DNA of 61,271 bases, taken from assembly GCA_017381475.1 (NCBI GenBank), contig JAFOCD010000074.1, positions 1 to 61,271 on the forward strand. The letters run 5' to 3'. Below, piece by piece: positions 54,356-61,271 of this stretch (positions are counted from its first letter, which is position 1; every line of letters starts with the position of its first letter). This DNA is from Bacteroidaceae bacterium (lineage in GTDB: Bacteria > Bacteroidota > Bacteroidia > Bacteroidales > Bacteroidaceae). The position numbers and the translations under genes are program-made. The notes beneath the pieces are model-generated. The model worked only from the letters and a program-made list of their open reading frames with translations, was not told the origin of the DNA and searched no databases.

Positions 54356-57300
54356 TTAGTTTATTGTCAATGTAAATGCGCCCTTATCGAGCCAGTATCT
54401 CTTGTCGTCAACCAACGACTGCTGTACAAGTTCTACAGTCTCTATTGGCATCTGTTCTCCCATTTCGTTCTGTACCTCTTCAATTATGAGGACCTCTCTG
54501 TTCTCATCATAATTTCTTGTCAAGGTCACCTTCAATGCACGTTCCTTGCTGTAAAGCGCATACAATGGACGGGCCTGATACAATGGAGAATCAAACTGTT
54601 TGCAACCCATAAATACCGGGAATATTGGAGCATCGATAGTTGCAAGCATGCGAGTTGGAGTGAGAGCCGACTCCTTGACCTGCTGATAAACGGGGTTGTA
54701 GCAACCGATGTATCGAGCAGTTGACTCCATTTTCTTGTTCATCACGCTCATATCCAAGGCAAATCCCTGAAGTCCCGATGTTGTTGCAAGGAAACCGACC
54801 ATTGCACCTACTGCAACAATTGACTTCTGGTCATAGAAATATCCTTCGCCTGTCGCTGTGGGGAACCAGTTTCCGATGTGATACTCATTCAATCTTATGA
54901 GTTTGTCGGGTGATGTGGGAACATACTTGACAAAGAGTTCTGTAATTGCATCAAGCGATGTGGGACGGCCGGCCAATACAATGATGTCACACTTGTGGGC
55001 ATAGAGTACAATTGCCAACTGCTTCATCAATGGCTCAAGTGTCGCCTTTACGACATCAGCAACTGCAGCGGGGTCAAAACGCCATTGCAGTTCTTCGAAA
55101 CGGAAACCAAAATGCTCGGCAAAATAGTCAAGCAGATATTTCGCAGGCTTGTTGTCTACAAATATTTCGTCAAATGAATATACTCGGGTTGGACGCTTCA
55201 AGCGCAACAGTTCAAGATACATCTGGGAGATGGGAACCGAGATCTGAGTATTGAAATCAAGACGGCAACGACGTGCCTTGTGTCCCATGCCGGCAGAGTC
55301 TTGTCCAAAGAAGTCGCACATCAGGTTGTTTACGAGCACCTGTTTTGCCACCAATTTGGCCTCTTTGTCGTATGTATCGGTGATATTGGATGCAAGTTTC
55401 TCGTAGACCTTGTTTGACTTCAGGCAAGGGAGTTCCTTGATGTCGCTATCGCTCATCTGGCTTATGCGATAAAGCACGGCACTGCGGATGTTGCCCAAAT
55501 TGGGGGCATTATGATTCTCGCCCTCGATGACAAGGTTCTGCACCATATTTCTCAAGATGTCATCACCGGCAAGGTAGAAACTATCCCAATAGAGCGGATT
55601 TGGAACCAGCACATTGGTATTCTCGCCCTTGCACTGATATGAAGAGACCATGACATCTGTTGTACCGGCACCGATATCGATTGTACCGATTGTCAACGAC
55701 TTCTTATCATAGCCATTTTCCACATCCTCCTTGCGCAGGTGACCCTTCATGTCAAAGAACTTTGATATTGAGCCGCTGTAACGCTGGGCAATCTCGGAAT
55801 AGAGATAGGTCAACTGACAACATGAAGCCTCATCATAGTTCCATACAGGCACTTCGTCTTCAACTCTCTGAATCTTTTCAGAATTAGGATATATATTTGC
55901 CTTGCTAAGATGTGGCATACAACGCAACATTGCATCAAATGCAACCTCGGCACATTTGCGCAGCTTGGTCTGCTCAGCTATTGGCATAGCTGTAGGACAA
56001 GTCAATATGATGTTTCTCAACACACGCTTACGGTCAATATCGCCATTGTGGTTCCTGTATTGAGGCGAGTTTATCTGAGCTATCGCCTGCAAGAATATCT
56101 CCATCAGGACAAATTTCATCAATGATGAGCGCGAATATTGTGTCGGCGCAAAGAGGTCGTAGCAAACATTGTTGTTGTCTGCGATATAATTGCCATAATT
56201 GTCAAACAGTTCGGACAACTTTGGCACATATACATTTGTTGCCTGCTGAACATTGAATGCATCGCCTTCCTTTACGAGATTCTCCCAATGACCATCAAAT
56301 GGTTTGTTGTCCCACAAGTATCTTTTTGGACTTGAATAGTTTGTCTCCAATGAAGAGAGGCCGTTCTGCTCCAAAGAACGGTAAACGAGATGCTTGGCCT
56401 CATCGCCTACGCGGACAAAACTATACCACTTGAAGACATCCTCGGGCAGTATGATGTCGTTACCGAAATCAGCCTGACGGAAAACAAGACGCATGTCAAA
56501 AGACTTGTCATAAACGATGTGCGGATATGTCAAATCCCTCATCTTGAGCAGATGACCTTTCCTGAAATCGCCGTCTTCGAACAGCACACCACATGTTCTT
56601 GAGTTACCGATGTCAAGCACCAGGTCTACAGGAACAGAGTTTTCGGGACCGTTGTGCAAGATAATTTCAGGCGCATAGTTGCCCAAACGCAAGAAATTAA
56701 CCAGATAAATATAGTATGCTATATATTTATTCGAGATTGAATCGTTTGGACGACCCAGCAATGCATATATATACTCGCTGAATGCGGTAAGGTTACCATT
56801 GTCATCGGTTGTCGACAAGAAGTCGAACATTTCGTAAGCGCAATTACACAATGTATATTTCTTGCTGTAGTCTTCGCAATCGGCAAAAGTTGGGCGGATT
56901 GGAGACATGGCATCATCGGACGAATTTGTATCAAATGCCCACGTCAGACGGAAACGTTCGGTACCCTTTTGCGAACCGATACCGATGCGCTCTATTTTCA
57001 GACGACACCAGCCGATAGGATAGTTCTGGGTATAGTCGTCTACATTCTTCTCGAACATTGGCATTGGAAGCCATTTGTCAAGCAAGAGTTCAAACGCCGC
57101 CACTTTTGCATGTGTCTCTTCGGGGTTTGGTACACAATATCCAGTCAAGGATGATATTGTGAACACGCCTGGCGAACCCGCCTGGAAATGAGAGAATCGG
57201 TCTAATGAAATATCAGATTTCGGTTTGGTCAATCCTAGCGCATCAACACACTCCACTCCATTGGGGCGTACTTCAAAACCATTGCCCAAACGCAACTCAT

Positions 57301-57490
57301 TAAGAGGAATGTATGTTCCTGAAGTCGAACATAACAAATCAAAGATCTTTATATCAAGCAGTTCGTCAACATACTCCAAGAATGAGTACTTCAAAGGCTT
57401 GCCATCCTTCAAGATCAATTGTTCATTAGGATTAAATTCAACTTCATTTGTTACAAATTGAATACCAGTGTTTGCTATTAAGTGTTCCAT
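54356..57490 (-). CDS. SrfB-like actin/Hsp70-fold ATPase (first gene of the operon)
   Basis: A 1,044-residue cytoplasmic protein with an ASKHA (actin/Hsp70/sugar kinase) core. Phosphate-1 motif VLDIGNSRTCGVL has Asp293, phosphate-2 motif IDIGAGTTDVMV has Asp605 and Asp612, and the adenosine-type motif IIVLAGRPTSLDAI lies near 850. The LTCPTAMPIAEQTKLR segment (about 500) and the size fit SrfB (about 1,000 residues in Salmonella). It lacks a peptide-binding domain of the DnaK type. Partnering with the SrfC-like GTPase encoded 12 bases downstream is expected from conserved gene order. A promoter-like sequence about 80 bases upstream suggests that it heads the twelve-gene unit. Confidence 0.75.
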   Translation of the reverse strand: MEHLIANTGIQFVTNEVEFNPNEQLILKDGKPLKYSFLEYVDELLDIKIFDLLCSTSGTYIPLNELRLGNGFEVRPNGVECVDALGLTKPKSDISLDRFSHFQAGSPGVFTISSLTGYCVPNPEETHAKVAAFELLLDKWLPMPMFEKNVDDYTQNYPIGWCRLKIERIGIGSQKGTERFRLTWAFDTNSSDDAMSPIRPTFADCEDYSKKYTLCNCAYEMFDFLSTTDDNGNLTAFSEYIYALLGRPNDSISNKYIAYYIYLVNFLRLGNYAPEIILHNGPENSVPVDLVLDIGNSRTCGVLFEDGDFRKGHLLKMRDLTYPHIVYDKSFDMRLVFRQADFGNDIILPEDVFKWYSFVRVGDEAKHLVYRSLEQNGLSSLETNYSSPKRYLWDNKPFDGHWENLVKEGDAFNVQQATNVYVPKLSELFDNYGNYIADNNNVCYDLFAPTQYSRSSLMKFVLMEIFLQAIAQINSPQYRNHNGDIDRKRVLRNIILTCPTAMPIAEQTKLRKCAEVAFDAMLRCMPHLSKANIYPNSEKIQRVEDEVPVWNYDEASCCQLTYLYSEIAQRYSGSISKFFDMKGHLRKEDVENGYDKKSLTIGTIDIGAGTTDVMVSSYQCKGENTNVLVPNPLYWDSFYLAGDDILRNMVQNLVIEGENHNAPNLGNIRSAVLYRISQMSDSDIKELPCLKSNKVYEKLASNITDTYDKEAKLVAKQVLVNNLMCDFFGQDSAGMGHKARRCRLDFNTQISVPISQMYLELLRLKRPTRVYSFDEIFVDNKPAKYLLDYFAEHFGFRFEELQWRFDPAAVADVVKATLEPLMKQLAIVLYAHKCDIIVLAGRPTSLDAITELFVKYVPTSPDKLIRLNEYHIGNWFPTATGEGYFYDQKSIVAVGAMVGFLATTSGLQGFALDMSVMNKKMESTARYIGCYNPVYQQVKESALTPTRMLATIDAPIFPVFMGCKQFDSPLYQARPLYALYSKERALKVTLTRNYDENREVLIIEEVQNEMGEQMPIETVELVQQSLVDDKRYWLDKGAFTLTIN

Positions 57491-57569
57491 AACTAAATGT
57501 TTTGCTCATTTTCCAAAGGCTGTCAAGCCTGTTAACGTTACAATCTCTGTTAGAGATAAATAATGCTTG

Positions 57570-57600
57570 CAAATATCAACAAAAAGAGCATAATAAACAA
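57570..57600 (-). promoter_or_regulatory. Candidate promoter of the SrfB/SrfC-type operon
   Basis: On the - strand, TTG (complement of 57598-57600), 20 bases, then GATATTTG (complement of 57570-57577; seven of eight match TAnnTTTG). The leader of about 70 bases holds two small inverted repeats, TCTCT-GTT-AGAGA at 57544-57556 and AGGCT-GTCA-AGCCT at 57517-57530, which could be operator or RNA hairpins. Confidence 0.45.
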
Positions 57601-57756
57601 CTTTTATTTAAAAAAAATGAAAAATTCTTAACACGACTCTTTAAAATGAACCGAGTGTAAGAATCTGCTTGTAAATAACTCTTTTACAACAAGACTCAAA
57701 AGTCGTTTATTAGTCTGTTTATTGATTACTTATTTTTATTTGTGTGGACAAATGAC

Positions 57757-57764
57757 TAATTTTG
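57757..57764 (+). promoter_or_regulatory. Candidate -7 box of the PHP-EptA-DUF4250 operon
   Basis: TAATTTTG matches TAnnTTTG exactly, 20 bases before the ATG at 57784. A TTTG lies only 14 bases upstream, so the -33 element is uncertain. A tiny frame (ATGAAACAGCCATGA, 57773-57787) overlaps the start codon. Confidence 0.5.
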
Positions 57765-57783
57765 CATCGGTTATGAAACAGCC

Positions 57784-58989
57784 ATGAAGAAACACAAGAA
57801 AACACTGCATTTTTTAAAGAGAATCCCTTACGCGATATTCATCATCGCGGCAACAGTAATTGTTGCTACAAGCGGCAGTCTTATATATGACTTTGAAAAG
57901 CCTGAGCCGTTCTGCGGCCCCGACATTTTCAATCCATACAGGCATATTGACACGACACTCTGCTGGAAAAAGGCAAACTTCCATACCCACACACGCGTTG
58001 AGGGTATCTTCAACGAGTGTGAGTATTGGCCCGACGAGGTATATCGCAGATACGAGAAACTTGATTATGACATCGTAACATTCTCAAACCACAACGAACT
58101 GACAGAGCACCCTTTTGACAAGGAACTACAAGTCAATGTTTATGAGCACGGATATAATCTGCTGAAGTTCCATAAACTTGTATTCGGCAGCAAGGGAATA
58201 AACCATTTCGACCATCTGCTACCTGTGTTGCCATCGCAGATACAGTTCCAATTGGAGATGCTTGGAGAGGAGAGTGACATTGTACAGTTCAACCACCCTT
58301 TGCACACAAGGTCTGTTACCAAAGAGATGATGGAGAAGGTTGCCGGTTACAATATCATTGAAATTGACTGCGAGGAAGATACTGAATGTGAGTACTGGGA
58401 TTGGGCTCTGAGTGCCGGACGATACAGTTTTGGACTCGCAGGCGATGACCTGCACAACCCCGACGAGTCACATCGCGTAGCAAAGAGATGCAGTTTCATC
58501 TGCTCGCCGTCGGCAAAATACGAAGACATAAAGAGAGTTTTGCTTGAAGGCGGTTATTACTCAATGAGGGTACCCGATTACGGCAATGGAGATTGGGAGA
58601 TAAAGACCGAGAGAAACAAACAACAGCCATATATTGATAAAATTGGTGTAAAAGGAGACACGGTTTTCATTGGCTTGTCACAAGTGGCAGACAGCATCAA
58701 GGTTTTCGGTCAAGGACACACTACCCTTCTACTGGCAAGGGATTGCAACTATGCCGAATATAAAATGAAGAGCGAAGACCCGTATGCGCGTTTCACAGTC
58801 TATTTCCCTAGCGGAGAGGTCATTTTCTCGAACCCATTTGCACGATATGACGCGAGCGTTACCGACAGCCCCGTTAAGGAAAAACCATACAGCGTAAATA
58901 CTCCATTGAGTGTGCTTTTCAACGCAACACTGTTGGCGTTGCTCGCACTATTAGTATTCACATTCTATAAAACAATCATAAAACGATGA
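57784..58989 (+). CDS. Membrane PHP-domain phosphoesterase
   Basis: A 401-residue protein with membrane segments at about 15-35 and 378-397. Between them is a PHP-type metal-dependent phosphoesterase domain with ligands in NFHTHTRVEG (His67, His69), TFSNHNE (His103), QFNHPLH and GLAGDDLHNP. The domain probably lies in the periplasm. PHP proteins hydrolyse phosphoesters or act as phosphatases; here the substrate is unknown. Its stop codon overlaps the next ATG by 4 bases (ATGA), so it is translationally coupled to the EptA-like transferase gene. A role in trimming or recycling lipid or glycan phosphate groups is plausible. Confidence 0.8.
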   Translation: MKKHKKTLHFLKRIPYAIFIIAATVIVATSGSLIYDFEKPEPFCGPDIFNPYRHIDTTLCWKKANFHTHTRVEGIFNECEYWPDEVYRRYEKLDYDIVTFSNHNELTEHPFDKELQVNVYEHGYNLLKFHKLVFGSKGINHFDHLLPVLPSQIQFQLEMLGEESDIVQFNHPLHTRSVTKEMMEKVAGYNIIEIDCEEDTECEYWDWALSAGRYSFGLAGDDLHNPDESHRVAKRCSFICSPSAKYEDIKRVLLEGGYYSMRVPDYGNGDWEIKTERNKQQPYIDKIGVKGDTVFIGLSQVADSIKVFGQGHTTLLLARDCNYAEYKMKSEDPYARFTVYFPSGEVIFSNPFARYDASVTDSPVKEKPYSVNTPLSVLFNATLLALLALLVFTFYKTIIKR

Positions 58990-60776
58990 AATTGGATTAT
59001 TTAAAAGACAAATTCAGTAACACAAAAGAGAAAATTGCAGCTGTAGACCTAAAGAAGGTTTGTAGCCGTACCTATTTGAAGAGCAAATGGAAAGAGTTCA
59101 GAAAGACTCCACAAAGCATACACAAGGTCTGTACGATACTAAGCCTCTACACTATTATAGTGTTCAACATACCGGCATTCAACATTGTATTTGACAACAT
59201 CAAGGAGGGAAGTGGTGTTGCACTGTTATTTGCAGCTATCACAATATTGATTCCAACGATCATCTACCTTTTCCGTCACCTGCAGAAACGGGCTGGAAAT
59301 GTCAAGAGTTCGATAATCGTTGCATTTGCATTCCTTGCCATCCTGCTTAATATTGAATGCAACTGGAACGGAGTGCTCATCTTCTCAAGTGTGCTTATAT
59401 TATTATTCGTACTGAATTATCTTTTGTACTATATACTGCTGTGGCTTGGCCGTGGTGTCGGCAAGGCAATCATTTCACTCACCTTCATAATCAATGCAGG
59501 TTGCCTCTATGCCATAAACACCTTTGAAGCATATATCACAGAGCCAACCATTGCAAATGTGTTCAATACAAATTCGGACGAGGCTTCGGGTTTCTTCTCA
59601 ATGTCAGCATTGATATATGTGCTTTTTCTTGGCATTCCGCCTTGCATATACCTGTTTGCGAAGAAGATTGAATACTCAAAATTCTGGAAATTCATTGTCA
59701 GCATTATCGGTGCACTGCTAGTTGTAATTCTTGTAATGTTCGCCAATGTGCGCAATGTACTATGGATTGACCAAAGTGCGACACTGCTGGGTGGTCGACT
59801 CATGCCATGGTCATACATCATAAACACGGTACGCCACATTGTAATACAGATCGAGAGCAACAAAAAGGAGATAATGCTGCCCGACGCCCAGATAATGACT
59901 GAGAGCAAGGATGTCTGCGTGCTTATAATCGGAGAGTCGGCACGACGCGACAATTTCTCTTTATACGGCTACAACAGAGAGACAAATCCTTTGCTTGCAG
60001 GTGACAGTGTCAGAGCATACATCGCCAATTCGGACGATGTATCCACAATTGGAGGTGTAAAGGCCATTGTCTCTTACAAGAAAAGTGATGACCTGTATGA
60101 GATCCTGCCAAACTATCTTTTCCGCCACGGAGTTGATGTTGTTTGGCGCACAGCCAACTGGGGCGAACCACCATTGCACATCGAAAAATACATTGACCAC
60201 AATGGCCTTGCCGACAAATACCCTGGCGAAGACCGAAGATATGACGGAGTGCTGCTGGCTGGACTTACCGAAGAAATAGAGAACTGCGACAAGAACAAAC
60301 AACTGATAGTCCTGCATTGCAGTACAAGCCACGGACCAAAATACTTTGCAAAATACCCTGCAGAGTTCAACCGCTTCACTCCTGTATGCACATCGGTAGA
60401 GGTTTCATCGGTCAACAGACAGGAATTGACAAACGCATACGACAATACCATTCTGTACACAGACTACCTTGTACATTCAGTTATTGAGACATTGAAACAA
60501 GTAAAGGACAAACGCTGTTGCATGATATATGTATCGGACCATGGTGAATCACTTGGAGAAAACGACATGTTCATGCATGGTACACTACCAAGACGCTACG
60601 CGCCAAAACAGCAATACGAGATACCTTTCATTGTTTGGGAAAACGACAGTTGTACAACGACAAAGGAACTTAGACAAGTCGAGCAGTTCTATGTATACCA
60701 TAGTGTAATGAACTGGCTTGGAATTGAAAGCCCAATATACAATGAGAATATGAATGTTTTTGAACCCGTAAAATAG
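58986..60776 (+). CDS. EptA-like phosphoethanolamine transferase (sulfatase fold)
   Basis: A 596-residue protein with about five N-terminal membrane helices, then an alkaline-phosphatase/sulfatase-type domain. Motifs are VLIIGESARRDNFSLYGYNRETNPLL (Glu317-Ser318), VLHCSTSHGPKY and IYVSDHGESLGE. This order fits EptA/PetN-type enzymes that move phosphoethanolamine from phosphatidylethanolamine to lipid A or surface glycans, which can lower sensitivity to cationic peptides. The usual nucleophile is Thr in GET; here Ser stands in that place. The segment after it (STIGGVKAIVSYKKSDD) departs from the usual SCGTATAxSxPCM. Another acceptor, such as a protein or O-antigen sugar, is possible. Confidence 0.82.
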   Translation: MKLDYLKDKFSNTKEKIAAVDLKKVCSRTYLKSKWKEFRKTPQSIHKVCTILSLYTIIVFNIPAFNIVFDNIKEGSGVALLFAAITILIPTIIYLFRHLQKRAGNVKSSIIVAFAFLAILLNIECNWNGVLIFSSVLILLFVLNYLLYYILLWLGRGVGKAIISLTFIINAGCLYAINTFEAYITEPTIANVFNTNSDEASGFFSMSALIYVLFLGIPPCIYLFAKKIEYSKFWKFIVSIIGALLVVILVMFANVRNVLWIDQSATLLGGRLMPWSYIINTVRHIVIQIESNKKEIMLPDAQIMTESKDVCVLIIGESARRDNFSLYGYNRETNPLLAGDSVRAYIANSDDVSTIGGVKAIVSYKKSDDLYEILPNYLFRHGVDVVWRTANWGEPPLHIEKYIDHNGLADKYPGEDRRYDGVLLAGLTEEIENCDKNKQLIVLHCSTSHGPKYFAKYPAEFNRFTPVCTSVEVSSVNRQELTNAYDNTILYTDYLVHSVIETLKQVKDKRCCMIYVSDHGESLGENDMFMHGTLPRRYAPKQQYEIPFIVWENDSCTTTKELRQVEQFYVYHSVMNWLGIESPIYNENMNVFEPVK

Positions 60777-60782
60777 AGCAAT

Positions 60783-60959
60783 ATGGAACTACCCAATGAC
60801 CCAATGATGCTTTTCAGCACAGTAAACATGTACTTGCGCGACAAATACGAGTCACTCGATGGACTTTGCGCCGACCTTGATGTCGACCGCGCAGAATTGG
60901 AAGATAAACTCCGCGCCGTGGGGTTTGAGTATAGTGTAGAACACAACAAGTTCTGGTAA
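60783..60959 (+). CDS. DUF4250 family small protein
   Basis: A 58-residue frame starting MELPNDPMMLFSTVNMYLRD and ending GFEYSVEHNKFW. The opening LPNDPxMLxSxVNxxLRDxYxSL and the closing FEYxxExNxFW match the DUF4250 pattern found in Bacteroidetes and Firmicutes. The function is unknown; the helical pattern could fit a small DNA- or protein-binding module. It begins 6 bases after the transferase stop codon, so it is the third gene of that operon. Confidence 0.85.
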   Translation: MELPNDPMMLFSTVNMYLRDKYESLDGLCADLDVDRAELEDKLRAVGFEYSVEHNKFW

Positions 60960-60962
60960 AAC

Positions 60963-61001
60963 AAACGAAGAGGGCTGTCGCATGACAGCCTTCTTCGTTT
61001 T
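60963..61001 (+). terminator. Terminator of the PHP-EptA-DUF4250 operon
   Basis: AAACGAAGAGGGCTGTC and GACAGCCTTCTTCGTTT form a 17-bp stem with one G-U pair and loop GCAT, ending in a T-rich tail. Confidence 0.85.
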
Positions 61002-61021
61002 ATCTATCAATCCCGATTGTC

Positions 61022-61219
61022 GAGGAATGAATAAAATGATGAAGACCAAGGCTTGCGCAAACGAGTGAAACGCAAAGCTTGCTTTAGCGTTTTACGACGA
61101 GTGCAGCCGAGGCTCGCCAAAGGCAGCCGGCTTGCGCAGATTGCAAAACCGGAGTTTAATTGAAGTAAATGAGGATTTTGCGAGCAAGCGTAACGCAGAA
61201 ATTCTTCTTTTTATTCATT
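61022..61219. repeat. Structured intergenic repeat, copy at the right end
   Basis: Second full copy of the repeat at 34803-34998, in the same strand orientation. It includes the AAACGC-AAAGC/GCTTT-A-GCGTTT hairpin at 61068-61092 and the GCAAAA/TTTTGC stem that replaces CCTGAAAA/TTTTCAGG of the other copy. The last 50 bases of the window beyond it hold nothing that I can name. Confidence 0.75.
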
Positions 61220-61271
61220 TCCGTTCCAAGGCTTCGGCTGCCTATCTCAGATACCTCGCTGCCTTGTCATC

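Noticed and set aside
38644..57490. Calling the operon a type III or type VI secretion system because of the SrfB/SrfC link to virulence
   Set aside because: No sheath, spike, needle, export gate or ring protein can be recognised. The name Srf reflects regulation in Salmonella and is not evidence of secretion.
61205..61271. Start of another gene at the right edge
   Set aside because: No start codon with a leader or recognisable protein is visible in the short remaining stretch.

Overview
The window looks like the chromosome of a gut or host-associated member of the Bacteroidales, most like Prevotella and its relatives. The signs are C-terminal sorting-type tails (IYDLxGRK...GIYIxNGKK) on secreted enzymes, TAnnTTTG-type -7 promoter boxes, a carboxyspermidine dehydrogenase-type polyamine gene, a DUF4250 gene, FISUMP and InlB-type repeat modules, and families typical of this phylum. 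This placement is an inference from gene content; no rRNA or tRNA gene is visible.

Region 1 (1-24,120, mostly + strand) is a host-glycan and protein degradation island. It holds the tail of one secreted protein, a 3,233-residue C10 protease-sialidase fusion, a small peptide gene, a free-standing C10 protease, a DUF559 endonuclease gene set between copies of a palindromic repeat, a 1,666-residue GH20 hexosaminidase-sialidase fusion, a large MG2-like/Sel1 exported protein, a GH109-type alpha-N-acetylgalactosaminidase, and an exported Ala/Gly/Lys repeat protein. Together the enzymes could remove terminal sialic acid, HexNAc and core alpha-GalNAc and cut the peptide backbone of mucin-type glycoproteins.

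Region 2 (24,139-38,623, mostly - strand) is housekeeping: a FISUMP lipoprotein, cstA, recQ, recJ, an acyl-CoA synthetase, a periplasmic C1B peptidase, recA, a polyamine dehydrogenase and, on the + strand, dnaK. The dnaK upstream region has a cluster of TGTGACA-type sites and a sigma-54-like promoter.

Region 3 (38,644-57,490, all - strand) is the most striking part: twelve tightly packed genes that look like one transcription unit. The first two encode an SrfB-like actin/Hsp70-fold ATPase and an SrfC-like P-loop GTPase. They are followed by a membrane-anchored subtilisin-like protease with an intact triad, a four-helix membrane protein, a second P-loop GTPase with a helical N-terminal region, a large single-pass protein, a truncated tandem duplicate of its C-terminal domain, two exported helical/coiled-coil proteins, a C-tail-anchored protein with Ig-like repeats, a DUF1294 membrane protein and a DUF2135-like (YfaP-like) protein. 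It resembles an envelope-spanning, nucleotide-driven machine or conflict system built around an SrfB/SrfC core; its function is unknown.

Region 4 (57,784-61,271, + strand) is a short operon: a membrane PHP-domain protein, an EptA-like phosphoethanolamine transferase and a DUF4250 protein. A structured intergenic repeat follows; other copies lie upstream of recA and, diverged, near 11.9 kb. The stems in these copies show compensatory base changes.
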